64,000 nt of DNA, from assembly GCA_964435925.1 (NCBI GenBank), contig CAYTBG010000001.1:1-64000 (forward strand). The letters run 5' to 3'. Shown in pieces: positions 24,906-33,794 of this stretch. Below the pieces are notes generated by a model, which ran no database searches, had not been told where the DNA came from, and saw nothing but the letters and a program-made list of their open reading frames with translations. This DNA is from SOIV01 sp964435925. GTDB taxonomy: Bacteria; Acidobacteriota; Aminicenantia; Aminicenantales; Aminicenantaceae. The first letter of the stretch is position 1. Every line of letters starts with the position of its first letter. The translations under genes and the position numbers were made by a program.

Positions 24906-26852
24906 ATGAAACGAACAGGCGTCTTTGTTTGCCACTGCGGCATAAATATAGCCGGAACAGTAGATGTCAAAAAGGTTGCCAAAGAGCTTTCCAAGCACAG
25001 GGGAGTCGTCCACTCTGAAGATTATATTTACATGTGTTCTGATCCGGGTCAGAACCTGATTATTGAAGCCATAAAGGAAAAAAAGCTGGACAGCGTGGTT
25101 GTAGCCTGTTGTTCTCCAACTCTCCATGAAACAACCTTCCGCAATGCTTCCAAATCTGCTAATCTTAACCCTTTTCAATGTGAAATTGCCAATATCCGAG
25201 AGCAATGCAGCTGGGTTCATAAAGATATGGAAAAGGCGACAGAAAAAGCGATGAAAATTACTAAAAGTGCTATACAAAGAGTTCGAAGGAATGAATCTCT
25301 GGAGCCGATAAGCGTCCCTGTCACCAGGAAAGCTCTGGTTATTGGCGGCGGAATAGCAGGCATCCAATCTGCGTTAGACTTAGCCAACACTGGCTTTGAA
25401 GTCATTCTGGTAGAAAGGGAACCTTCCATCGGGGGCCATATGATTCAGCTCTCTGAAACCTTCCCTACCCTCGATTGTTCCCAGTGTATCCTGACTCCGA
25501 AAATGGTGGAAGTCTCCAAACACCCCAAGATTAAACTCATGACCTACAGCGAAATTCAGGATATCTCCGGGTATGTGGGAAATTTCAAGGTTAAAATTCT
25601 CAAAAAGCCCACCTATGTTGACCCAGACAAATGTACTCTCTGTGATGAATGCACCAAAGTATGTCCCGTGGTCGTGCCCAACGAATTTGATCTCGGTTTA
25701 ACCGAACGGCGAGCCATCTATATTCCTTTCCCTCAAGCAATTCCAGCTACCTTTACTCTGGACATAAAAAATTGCCCCGGCCTTCTGCCGATTGCCTGCG
25801 GCAAGTGCGCAGATGTTTGCGAACCAGATGCAATTGATTATGATATGAAACCTGAAATCGTCGAGGAAGAAGTAGGAGCCATCATCGTTTCCACTGGATA
25901 CGATCTCTATGATAAGAAATTGTTGGGTGAATACGGGTATGGAAAATACCCGGATGTCCTGGATGGGCTCCAATTTGAAAGATTGCTCTCTGCCTCTGGA
26001 CCGACAATGGGAAAAATTCTCAGACCGTCAGATCACAAAGAACCCAAGGAAGTTGTCTTTATCCAATGCGCTGGTTCCCGCGATCCTGAACTTCACTGCG
26101 CTTACTGCTCAAAAATATGCTGCATGTACACGGCCAAACATGCCATGCTCTACAAACATCACGTCCATGATGGCCAGGCCTATATTTTTTATATCGATAT
26201 CAGGTCAGGGGGAAAAGACTACGAGGAATTCGTCCAGAGAGCCATAGAAGAGGATGGAGTCCTTTACCTCAGAGGAAAGGTTTCGAAAATATTTGAAGAT
26301 AACGGCAAAATCAAGGTCTGGGGCGTGGATACCCTGGCCGGAAAAGACATCGAGATCGATGCCGATATGGTCGTCCTGGCTACGGCCACGCGGCCCTCTA
26401 AGGGAGCAGATGAACTGGCCAAGAAACTCAAAATCGCCCTGGACAAGGACGGCTTTCTCGCCGAAGCCCATCCAAAACTCAGACCTGTAGAGAGTGTTAC
26501 ATCTGGAATGTTCCTGGCAGGAGCAGCCCAGGCACCTAAAGACATTCCTGAAGCTGTGGCTCAAGCTAGCGGGGCGGCGGCTAAGGCTATCTCCATCTTA
26601 TCCCAGGACAGACTTTACCATGCTCCCACAGTGGCCAAGGTTAACGTCAATCTCTGCACAGGCTGCGGAATGTGTGTTGATGTCTGTCCTTATGATGCTC
26701 TCTCTCTCAAAGATGGCAAAGCCGAGGTGAATGAAGTCCTCTGCGAAGGGTGTGGTACTTGCTCGGCTACGTGCTTGAGAGCAGCCATCCACGTCAAAAA
26801 TATGACTCCTTTGCAGGTAAACGAAATGATAAAAGCATCACTCGGAGGCTAA
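24906..26852 (+). CDS. hdrA: HdrA-like flavin-based electron-bifurcating subunit
   Basis: A 648-residue FAD protein with several [4Fe-4S] clusters, the bifurcating core of Hdr complexes. An N-terminal domain (VFVCHCGINIAGTVDV) leads into the FAD site GGGIAGIQSALDLANTGFEV near residue 146, the characteristic CSQCILTPKMVEV, a ferredoxin pair (CTLCDECTKVCP near residue 246, CGKCADVCEPDAI), a C-X2-C segment CAYCSKICCMYT, and two C-terminal clusters (CTGCGMCVDVCPYDA, CEGCGTCSATC). The length fits ordinary HdrA, without a fused thioredoxin reductase or MvhD domain. The next gene, mvhD, begins 3 bases after its stop. Confidence 0.92.
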   Translation: MKRTGVFVCHCGINIAGTVDVKKVAKELSKHRGVVHSEDYIYMCSDPGQNLIIEAIKEKKLDSVVVACCSPTLHETTFRNASKSANLNPFQCEIANIREQCSWVHKDMEKATEKAMKITKSAIQRVRRNESLEPISVPVTRKALVIGGGIAGIQSALDLANTGFEVILVEREPSIGGHMIQLSETFPTLDCSQCILTPKMVEVSKHPKIKLMTYSEIQDISGYVGNFKVKILKKPTYVDPDKCTLCDECTKVCPVVVPNEFDLGLTERRAIYIPFPQAIPATFTLDIKNCPGLLPIACGKCADVCEPDAIDYDMKPEIVEEEVGAIIVSTGYDLYDKKLLGEYGYGKYPDVLDGLQFERLLSASGPTMGKILRPSDHKEPKEVVFIQCAGSRDPELHCAYCSKICCMYTAKHAMLYKHHVHDGQAYIFYIDIRSGGKDYEEFVQRAIEEDGVLYLRGKVSKIFEDNGKIKVWGVDTLAGKDIEIDADMVVLATATRPSKGADELAKKLKIALDKDGFLAEAHPKLRPVESVTSGMFLAGAAQAPKDIPEAVAQASGAAAKAISILSQDRLYHAPTVAKVNVNLCTGCGMCVDVCPYDALSLKDGKAEVNEVLCEGCGTCSATCLRAAIHVKNMTPLQVNEMIKASLGG

Positions 26853-26855
26853 AAA

Positions 26856-27278
26856 GTGGCAGAAGAATTTGAACCAAAAATAGTTGCTTTTCTCTGTAAG
26901 TGGTGTTCCTCAGCCGGAAGCGACCTGGCTGGAGTCTCCCGCATGGAGTATCCACCCAATGTTATTCCCATCACTGTCATGTGTTCGGGGAGCGTGTCTC
27001 CTCTCTACATATTCTCTGCCTTTAACAAAGGAGCAGACGGAGTGCTCGTTTCAGGTTGTCATCCAGGCGACTGCCACTACATCAAAGGTAACTTCTATGC
27101 CCGGCGCAGAATTGCCCTGGTTAAGAAGCTTTTGGAGTATGTCGGCCTTGAGCCCCAGCGCTTCCAGATGTCCTGGATTTCGGCAGCAGAAGGAGTAAAA
27201 TATACTCAAGTTATAAAAGATTTTGTCCAAGAACTAAAGCCACTCGGTCCTCAAAAAAAACTGAGGAGAACTCAATAA
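26856..27278 (+). CDS. mvhD: MvhD/FlxD-like iron-sulfur subunit
   Basis: A 140-residue protein that links HdrA to an electron-input module. The [2Fe-2S] ligands are in CKWCSSAGSDLAG, VMCSGSVSPLYI, and SGCHPGDCHYIKGN. The start is GTG at 26856. In methanogens MvhD connects HdrA to hydrogenase; in bacteria without a hydrogenase neighbour the same protein (FlxD) connects HdrA to an NAD(P)H-oxidising Flx module. No hydrogenase gene is nearby and a flavin/NAD subunit follows, so the Flx reading is favoured. It overlaps the next gene by 1 base. Confidence 0.88.
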   Translation: MAEEFEPKIVAFLCKWCSSAGSDLAGVSRMEYPPNVIPITVMCSGSVSPLYIFSAFNKGADGVLVSGCHPGDCHYIKGNFYARRRIALVKKLLEYVGLEPQRFQMSWISAAEGVKYTQVIKDFVQELKPLGPQKKLRRTQ

Positions 27279-28309
27279 TGGTAAACGTGGAAGAGCTCAA
27301 GAAAGAAGCCAGCCAAATCTTAAAAGAAAGAAAAGTTAAATACATCATTGGCTTCCAAAGAGGCTCAAACGGCCTCCTTCCTGTCCCGGCTTTCATAAAA
27401 AATCCTGAAGATGTTGATAAATTAATTTGGGATCCAACCTGCGTCCATAACCTCACCCGCTTCCTGCACGATGAAAAAAGAAGAAAAGCTAAGGAGAAGG
27501 AACCTGATGAAAGGCCAGTAGGAATCGTCGTAAAAGGATGTGACAGCCGAGCTATCAATGTCTTGCTTCAAGAAGAATTCATCAAAAGAGATGATGTTTA
27601 TATATTAGGAGTCTCCTGCGAAAATACCGGGGTTTTGGATAAGAAGAAACTTGCCAAAAAATTGAAAGGAAAAAAAGCTAAAAAAGTTGGGTTTGGCGCC
27701 AAGGACGATTTTGTTATCACGACAGAAGATGGAAAGATTAAAATTGCGGCTCAAGAAGTGCTTTCTGAGAGATGTCTTGAATGCAAAGCCAATTTCCCGG
27801 TGATATATGATGTCTTAATAGGAGAAAAAACCAAGCGCAATTTAGAAAATCCTTTTAAATCTCTGGAGAAAATTGAATCTTTGCCTTCAGAGGAAAGGTG
27901 GAAATTCTGGAAGGAACAAATTGACAAATGCATTAGATGTTATGCCTGCCGGTCTGTATGCCCCATGTGCTATTGTGATGAATGTGTGGCCGACACCATA
28001 AATTTTGTTATAACACCAGAAACCACAGCCGAAGAGAAGGCCCAAAAAATAAAGTGGCTGGAAAAATCGCCTGTTACTTCAGAAAATTTTGTCTATCACT
28101 TCGTCAGAGCTATCCATCTCGCAGGACGCTGCATTGACTGCGGAGAGTGCGAGAGAGTTTGTCCTCTGGATATTCCCCTTCGTCTCTTGAATAAGAAATT
28201 GGAAAAAGAAGCCAAAGAGCTTTTTGACTATGATGCCGGCTTTGATCCTGACAAACCTTCTCTTGTCTCCAGTTTTAAGGATGAAGACCCGGAAGACTTT
28301 ATAAGGTAA
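27278..28309 (+). CDS. 4Fe-4S dicluster subunit, FlxB/FlxC-like (first paralog)
   Basis: A 343-residue iron-sulfur protein. An N-terminal domain with KGCDSRAINVLLQEEF near residue 88 is followed by two ferredoxin motifs, CIRCYACRSVCPMCYCDEC near residue 219 and CIDCGECERVCPLDIP near residue 287. The CD(S/A)(R/K)A motif recurs in the next gene, so the two are related. Homologues occur in the bacterial Flx (floxin) module and in hydrogenase/F420-dehydrogenase-type complexes. Which of FlxB or FlxC this is cannot be settled by eye. Confidence 0.75.
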   Translation: MVNVEELKKEASQILKERKVKYIIGFQRGSNGLLPVPAFIKNPEDVDKLIWDPTCVHNLTRFLHDEKRRKAKEKEPDERPVGIVVKGCDSRAINVLLQEEFIKRDDVYILGVSCENTGVLDKKKLAKKLKGKKAKKVGFGAKDDFVITTEDGKIKIAAQEVLSERCLECKANFPVIYDVLIGEKTKRNLENPFKSLEKIESLPSEERWKFWKEQIDKCIRCYACRSVCPMCYCDECVADTINFVITPETTAEEKAQKIKWLEKSPVTSENFVYHFVRAIHLAGRCIDCGECERVCPLDIPLRLLNKKLEKEAKELFDYDAGFDPDKPSLVSSFKDEDPEDFIR

Positions 28310-28313
28310 GTAA

Positions 28314-29354
28314 ATGGAAAAAGTGCTGTCAAAAAAAGCCTTCCCCCAATGGGTGAAGAAGCTTGAATCTTACACAATATATGCTCCGCAAAAAGATGGC
28401 GATCTCTGGAACTTCGAGGTTATCAAGAATTCTGAAATCATAGACCTGGATTATCTCACTACTGTCCTCTCTCCTAAAAAAATCATCTTTCCCCAAAGAG
28501 AAGTCTTCCTCGAGTTCAGCACTTCAGATGAAAATCGCCTTGAGGTGAAAGAGGTTCTCCCAGATGAGAAGCTAACTGTTATTTTTGGCGTGAGACCATG
28601 CGATGCGAAGGCTCTAACCTTAACAGATAAGGTTTTTGGCGGTGACATTGAAGACCCATACTATTGGAAAAGAAGAAACTCAACAACCCTTGTCGGACTT
28701 ACCTGTAACACACCTCCTTCTGCGAATTGCTTCTGTCTCTCTGTCGGTGGCTCGCCCCATTCCAAAGAAGGCCTGGATATCTTGATGACGGATTTAGGAG
28801 ATAAATATTATGTACAATCCTTCACAAAAAAAGGAGACGAACTCCTGAATTTAGCCAGGGCCCTCTTTAAGAACCCAACAGCCAAAGATAAGAAGGATTT
28901 AGCCCAAATTAAGGCGGAATCTGAGAAGAAAATTAAAAGGCAAATCAAAGAGCTGGAAAAAATTCCTCCCAAGCTCAAAGAAATGTTTGACTCATCCTTT
29001 TGGGACGAAGAGTCTTTAAGCTGCATACGCTGCGGCATCTGCACTTATCTCTGCCCAACCTGTCACTGCTTTGATATAAGCGATGAAGTTACTTCTTCTT
29101 CCCCGGTCAAAGGAAAGAGGGTGAGGACTTGGGATAACTGTCAGTTTCCTGATTTTACTATGCATTCTTCAGGGCACAACCCAAGGCCCGATAAGGCCTC
29201 ACGATTGAGACAGAGAATCCTTCATAAGTTTCAGTATTTTGTCGAACGATATCAAAATTACCAATGCATAGGCTGTGGAAGGTGCATCTCGAAATGCCCT
29301 GTTGGGATAGATATCATAGAAGTTCTCGAAAAGGCGAGAGATTATGGATCATAA
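28314..29354 (+). CDS. 4Fe-4S dicluster subunit, FlxB/FlxC-like (second paralog)
   Basis: A 346-residue subunit resembling the beta subunit of sulfhydrogenase-type enzymes: VIFGVRPCDAKALTLTDKVFGG near residue 87, then two [4Fe-4S] motifs, CIRCGICTYLCPTCHCF near residue 237 and CIGCGRCISKCPVGIDI near residue 319. It shares architecture with the preceding gene. Beta subunits of this kind carry electrons between the NAD(P)H-binding subunit and the rest of the complex. It overlaps flxA by 11 bases. Confidence 0.78.
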   Translation: MEKVLSKKAFPQWVKKLESYTIYAPQKDGDLWNFEVIKNSEIIDLDYLTTVLSPKKIIFPQREVFLEFSTSDENRLEVKEVLPDEKLTVIFGVRPCDAKALTLTDKVFGGDIEDPYYWKRRNSTTLVGLTCNTPPSANCFCLSVGGSPHSKEGLDILMTDLGDKYYVQSFTKKGDELLNLARALFKNPTAKDKKDLAQIKAESEKKIKRQIKELEKIPPKLKEMFDSSFWDEESLSCIRCGICTYLCPTCHCFDISDEVTSSSPVKGKRVRTWDNCQFPDFTMHSSGHNPRPDKASRLRQRILHKFQYFVERYQNYQCIGCGRCISKCPVGIDIIEVLEKARDYGS

Positions 29355-30168
29355 TACCTATATTCCACAACTGGCAAAAATAATCGAAATCAAAGAAGAA
29401 GTGGGTGGAGAAAGGCCTATCAAGACTTTCAGGACTCAGTTTCTAAACATGAATGATTTCTCCTTCCGTTCTGGACAGTGCGCTATGCTTTCCGTGTTTG
29501 GCAGGGGAGAATCAATATTTGCTATCTCCTCTTCCCCTCTTATGAAGGATTACCTTCAATTCAACATATTGAAGATGGGAAGGGTCACCTCATCCCTTCA
29601 CGATATGCAAGTCGGAGATATCATCGGAATAAGAGGGCCTTATGGCAATGGTTTTCCCCTCGAAGATTGGAAAGGAAAAAACCTTATCTTTATCGGCGGT
29701 GGCATCGGCTTGGCTCCTATCTGGTCTATCCTCAACACGGCCCTAAGCAGAAAAGAATATTACGGAGATCTCATGCTGATTTACGGAGCGAGGACATCCA
29801 AAGACCTTGTTTTCAAAGAAGAACTCAAAGAGCTCAGGAAGAAAATGCCCGTCCATCTTTCAATAGATGTCGAGGAGCCGGATTGGAAGGAGTTTGTCGG
29901 ATTCGTTCCTCAGAATGTTACAGATAAAAAACCTTCCCCAAAAAATGCAATAACAGTTACCTGCGGTCCCCCGATCATGATTAAATTCGTCATCAAAGCC
30001 CTCGAGGAACTCGGCTTTAAGGACGAACAGATTTACACGACTGTCGAGAACAAAATGAAATGTGGTATCGGGAAATGCGGAAGATGCAACATTGGCTTTC
30101 ACTATGTTTGTAAAGATGGTCCTGTTTATTCATGGGCCGAACTTAAAAAATTACCACAAGAATATTAA
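29344..30168 (+). CDS. flxA: FAD/NAD(P)-binding oxidoreductase subunit (FlxA-like)
   Basis: A 274-residue ferredoxin-NADP reductase-like protein. Visible parts: FRSGQCAMLSVFGRGESIFAISS (FAD site), GGGIGLAPIWSILN (NAD(P) site) near residue 118, TCGPPIMIKFV near residue 212, and a C-terminal [2Fe-2S] ligand set in KMKCGIGKCGRCNIGFHYVCKDGPVYS. It is the likely entry or exit point for NAD(P)H in the HdrA-MvhD complex. It overlaps the preceding gene by 11 bases, so stoichiometric expression is likely. Confidence 0.85.
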   Translation: MDHNTYIPQLAKIIEIKEEVGGERPIKTFRTQFLNMNDFSFRSGQCAMLSVFGRGESIFAISSSPLMKDYLQFNILKMGRVTSSLHDMQVGDIIGIRGPYGNGFPLEDWKGKNLIFIGGGIGLAPIWSILNTALSRKEYYGDLMLIYGARTSKDLVFKEELKELRKKMPVHLSIDVEEPDWKEFVGFVPQNVTDKKPSPKNAITVTCGPPIMIKFVIKALEELGFKDEQIYTTVENKMKCGIGKCGRCNIGFHYVCKDGPVYSWAELKKLPQEY

Positions 30169-30336
30169 CAAGAACCCAAAGATGAAAAAAAAGGTTCAAA
30201 AATTCGGAAATTTAAGGCTAATTAATCCAAAAAATTGGCACGAAAGCTCGAATAGTTGTCTTTTTGAATCACAGTTTTTCCCTTTACATCGTAATTTTGG
30301 ACATGGGTTTTTGATTCTTTCCCTGAGGAGGAAACT

Positions 30337-31092
30337 TTGAAAGAGAAAATAAGCATTATGGATAGAATTGCAGAGTCAAACAAATCTGTAACTACAGGAA
30401 TTGATGAGAAGGATATTAAGGATTGGGTTACAATTTATATAATGGGAAAGGCTTATAAGGTTCCAGCTGCGCTAACAATTATGCAGTCCATGGAGTTTGC
30501 TGGGTATAGGTTTGTCAGGTCTGCAGGATGCAGGGCAGGATTCTGTGGCGCCTGTGCTACAGTTTACAGAAAAGCTGGCGACTATAAACTACAGACTGCC
30601 ATGGCCTGCCAAACAAGAGTTGAAGAAGGAATGTACTTGGTTCAGATACCTTTTGCACCCGCAGAAAAAGCCACTTACGACATTAACAAAGAAAAATACG
30701 ATATCGGTGTATTATTCAAACACTACCCAGAGCTTGCAAGGTGTGTAGCCTGCAATACATGTACAAAATCATGTCCTCAGGAACTCGAGGTCATGGATTA
30801 TATCCAAGATGCAATCAAAGGAGATTTTAAAGCTGTTGCTGAGGAATCATTTGATTGTATTCAGTGCGGGCTTTGTGCCATCAGATGTCCTGCAGAACTT
30901 GTCCAGTATCATATTGCTCAGCTAGCCAGAAGAATGTATGGCCGATACGGACGCCCAGAGCCAGAACATCTAAAAAACAGGTTGAAAGAGATAGAAAAAG
31001 GTAAATATAAAGAAGATTGGAACAAACTTATTAAGGCTACGATCAAAGATCTTGAAAAATTTTATGCTGATAGAGAAAGGGAGCCAGATTAA
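30337..31092 (+). CDS. frdB: Succinate dehydrogenase/fumarate reductase-like iron-sulfur subunit
   Basis: A 251-residue subunit; the TTG start at 30337 follows GAGGAGGAAAC. The N-terminal [2Fe-2S] domain has SAGCRAGFCGACATVYRKAG with a later AMACQT, and a C-terminal part has two cluster motifs, CVACNTCTKSCPQEL near residue 136 and CIQCGLCAIRCPAEL near residue 173. This differs from ordinary SdhB/FrdB, which has a [3Fe-4S] cluster, and resembles the first half of thiol:fumarate reductase TfrB, which is fused to an HdrB-like part. Here the HdrB-like part is a separate gene in the cluster. The preceding 168-base gap has no recognised ORF. Confidence 0.78.
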   Translation: MKEKISIMDRIAESNKSVTTGIDEKDIKDWVTIYIMGKAYKVPAALTIMQSMEFAGYRFVRSAGCRAGFCGACATVYRKAGDYKLQTAMACQTRVEEGMYLVQIPFAPAEKATYDINKEKYDIGVLFKHYPELARCVACNTCTKSCPQELEVMDYIQDAIKGDFKAVAEESFDCIQCGLCAIRCPAELVQYHIAQLARRMYGRYGRPEPEHLKNRLKEIEKGKYKEDWNKLIKATIKDLEKFYADREREPD

Positions 31093-31107
31093 TAAAGGAG
31101 GAGAAAA

Positions 31108-32766
31108 ATGTCTGAAATAAAATATATCAGAGGTTATCCAGAATATATGTGTGAGCTTATAAAGATAGTGAATAAGACAAGGATGAAGAGAAAAGATTAT
31201 GATCCTCCTGCCATGAGCAAAGAAGAAAGGAAAGAAGTGCTCAACCTGCATCCAGATTATGCTCACGGTGGTAAAAGAAAGATATCCATAGCGCAGAATA
31301 AAGGTGATATAGGACCTAATGAAGTCGTGGATCTCCTTGAGGCATATCCTCTCATAGAAGAAGGAGAAATTGATCTTTCTCAAATAGACTACGACGTAGA
31401 TATTCTAATAATAGGCGGTGGCCTAGCAGGAACAACAGCAGCAATCTGGGCAAATAATCAAGGCGTTCCACCTGAAAAAATTCTTCTTACAAATAAACTT
31501 AGGCATGGTGATTCCAATTCGATGATGGCTGAAGGAGGAACTCAGGCTGCTGATCGTCAAAATGATTCGCCGCTTATACATTTCTTGGATGCCATGGGGG
31601 GAGGACATTTTGCTAATAAGCCAGATGTTGTTAAAGGACTGGTTGAAGATGCTCCCCTAATCATGCATTGGCTTTTAGAATTAGGAGCAATGATTGATAG
31701 AGAGGAGAATGGAGATTTTACAGAGAAATGGGGTGGCGGCACTTGCAGAAAAAGAATGCATGCCTGCAGAGATTATACAGGCCTTGAAGAATTGAGAGTC
31801 ATAAGAGATGAGTTCAGAAACAGGAAAATTTTGTGCTTAGAATATTATCCCGCAATTGAGCTTCTCACAGATGGCGAAGGAAGGGCTACAGGAGCCGTTC
31901 TCTGGAATTGTGAAACAGGCGACTATAAAATTGTAAGAGCTAAAACCACTATTCTTGCGACAGGCGGCTTTGGAAGGTTACATATTAGAGGTTTCCCTAC
32001 CACAAATCATTACGGCGCTACATGTGATGGAGTGGTCCTTGCCTACCGTACTGGAGCTAAACTGAGGGATGTCGACACAGTCCAGTATCACCCAACAGGA
32101 GCTGCCTATCCCCAACAGATAATCGGTCTCCTCCTTACAGAAAAACTCAGGAGCATGGGTGCTCAACCGGTAAATAAGGACGGAGAAGCCTTTGTCTTTC
32201 CTCTTGAACCGAGAGATGTTGAAGCCTCTGCATTTATAAGAGAATGTTATGTGAGAGAAAAAGGAGTTACAACTCCGACAGGCATGAGAGGTATCTGGCT
32301 TGATACTCCTCTCATTGAAATTAAAAATGGTGAAGGTACCATAGATAATGCCTTCCCAGGAATGAGAAGGATGTTCAATAGATTTGATATTGACATGCGA
32401 AAGGATCCGGTTCTAGTCTTTCCTACGCTCCATTACCAAAATGGAGGAGTAGAAACAGATCCCGAAGGAAAAACAAACGTGCAAGGACTGTTTGTCGCAG
32501 GCGAAGTATCGGGTGGAGTCCACGGTAAAAATAGACTTATGGGAAATTCTACCCTTGACTGCATAGTCTACGGAAGGAGATCTGGAATCTATGCTGCAAA
32601 ATATGCTAAAACTGTCAAAGGAAGAGGGAAGCTTTCATTGGAGCACATGAAAAAATATGTAAATATGCTTAAAAAAGCAGGAATAAAACCCGAGAGAAGA
32701 GCTCCAATACTTTTGCCGGAATATAGAGGTAAAGCAGTATTGGCAAGGATGATTGATATATTTTAA
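31108..32766 (+). CDS. frdA: Fumarate reductase/succinate dehydrogenase-type flavoprotein
   Basis: A 552-residue FAD-binding protein of the SdhA/FrdA family. The dinucleotide site is IIGGGLAGTTAAIWA near residue 98, followed by SMMAEGGTQAA. Active-site-like motifs are VQYHPTGAAYP near residue 329, HYQNGGVETDPEGKT near residue 442 and GGVHGKNRLMGNSTLDCIVYGRRSG near residue 470. An N-terminal extension of about 85 charged residues precedes the FAD domain. No membrane-anchor subunit follows, so the enzyme is probably soluble. Succinate/fumarate is the family default, but other unsaturated acids are possible. Confidence 0.82.
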   Translation: MSEIKYIRGYPEYMCELIKIVNKTRMKRKDYDPPAMSKEERKEVLNLHPDYAHGGKRKISIAQNKGDIGPNEVVDLLEAYPLIEEGEIDLSQIDYDVDILIIGGGLAGTTAAIWANNQGVPPEKILLTNKLRHGDSNSMMAEGGTQAADRQNDSPLIHFLDAMGGGHFANKPDVVKGLVEDAPLIMHWLLELGAMIDREENGDFTEKWGGGTCRKRMHACRDYTGLEELRVIRDEFRNRKILCLEYYPAIELLTDGEGRATGAVLWNCETGDYKIVRAKTTILATGGFGRLHIRGFPTTNHYGATCDGVVLAYRTGAKLRDVDTVQYHPTGAAYPQQIIGLLLTEKLRSMGAQPVNKDGEAFVFPLEPRDVEASAFIRECYVREKGVTTPTGMRGIWLDTPLIEIKNGEGTIDNAFPGMRRMFNRFDIDMRKDPVLVFPTLHYQNGGVETDPEGKTNVQGLFVAGEVSGGVHGKNRLMGNSTLDCIVYGRRSGIYAAKYAKTVKGRGKLSLEHMKKYVNMLKKAGIKPERRAPILLPEYRGKAVLARMIDIF

Positions 32767-32985
32767 GCACATTTTTTTTAAAAAACAAAATATACCCAAT
32801 TCTGTGAGGCAAAACTGTTAATTTTAGTCAATAGAATTTGCCATATTATGTTCAGCCTTATTCTAAAACGGATATCCCCACCAAAGGGAGCTGAAGTATA
32901 GAAAGCATAGTTGTTGTGTGTCAAACTTGCTAAAGGGGGAATAGATTAGAAGATTAAAAGAGATGGATGTTCATTCTAAAAAAAA

Positions 32986-33519
32986 TTAACTACCGCTTCT
33001 AGAACCAATTCTTGGATACCGTATCCAGTTGCCATTCCACATAATCAAATCTTTATCGAAATCAGAAATAGAGAAGACCTGAAAGGTTCCAGCTCCAAAC
33101 GAACCCACATCGAAGACAAAACTTTCTTGCGTTTTATCACGTCCAAAAGAAGCAACCAAAAAATCATCGCCTAAGGAGTCAGAAATTCCGTATTCCGCGG
33201 CAGCAGAGCCACACCACACTCGGTAGCCAGACCCCCACTTGTCATTAAGGGGGAGGGTTTTGACATAAAAAGGAGACATCGCATTATAGAAAGCCGAACT
33301 GCCATCATAAATACCTTCTTGGGCAGGAGTGCTTCCATTATCAGTAACATAGTCTGTAATAGCTACGGCTATGGTTCTTATATCTCTCATCGTGCTTTTC
33401 TGTTTGCTTTTATGGATAGCTGTTAGGGCATTAGGAACAAACAGAGCAGCCAGAAGTCCAATAATCGCAACTGAGATAAGTAGCTCAATGAGTGTAAACC
33501 CTCTTATCGTTTTTTTCAT
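32986..33519 (-). CDS. Type IV pilin/type II secretion pseudopilin-like protein
   Basis: A 177-residue prepilin: the class III leader MKKTIRG is cut before Phe in RGFTLIELLISVAIIGLLAALFVPN, followed by a hydrophobic helix and a soluble domain with KSTMRDIRTIAVAITDYVTDNG, typical of GspG- or PilA-like major subunits. The ATG at 33519 follows GGAAAGGAAG; a start at 33588 would add 23 residues in front of the leader. It is isolated, with no secretion or pilus assembly gene nearby, so the machine it serves lies elsewhere. Confidence 0.85.
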   Translation of the reverse strand: MKKTIRGFTLIELLISVAIIGLLAALFVPNALTAIHKSKQKSTMRDIRTIAVAITDYVTDNGSTPAQEGIYDGSSAFYNAMSPFYVKTLPLNDKWGSGYRVWCGSAAAEYGISDSLGDDFLVASFGRDKTQESFVFDVGSFGAGTFQVFSISDFDKDLIMWNGNWIRYPRIGSRSGS

Positions 33520-33596
33520 GCAAGCTTCCTTTCCTCTCCTCACTTTTTTAGTCGATAAGAGCACTTGGAAATTGAATGCAACATTCACATTTTCTT

Positions 33597-33624
33597 TTGA
33601 CTTTTAGAAGGAATTTGATATATT
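33597..33624 (+). promoter_or_regulatory. Candidate promoter upstream of the PilZ pair
   Basis: TTGACT at 33597-33602, a 16-base spacer, and TATATT at 33619-33624. It faces the PilZ gene at 33795, leaving a leader of about 165 bases in which no ORF is seen. Confidence 0.45.
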
Positions 33625-33794
33625 AAATGCGTTTTTCAAGGAAAGGGGGCGTTTATTTTAACTTTGACGCAGATAAAATAAATTTTTAGAAGCATGTTTG
33701 GAAAAGATAAAAAAATTAAGGCCAAACTTTTTCCTAAATCGCTGCTTCGGACGAAAATCCTTGGCTAAAGCACGACAAGGGAAGGATATCATTC

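Noticed and set aside
24739..24998. Minus-strand ORF across the P3 repeat
   Set aside because: Its sequence comes from translating the GTCATTGCGAGG repeat arms; similar spurious proteins appear wherever this repeat occurs.
30062..30340. 92-residue ORF between flxA and frdB
   Set aside because: It overlaps flxA in another frame, its non-overlapping part has no recognisable protein features, and no ribosome site precedes it.
20995..32766. Methanogenic or methyl-coenzyme M pathway suggested by hdr and mvhD
   Set aside because: No mcr, mtr or F420 biosynthesis genes are present and the surrounding genes are bacterial. HdrABC-like sets without methanogenesis are known in anaerobic bacteria.
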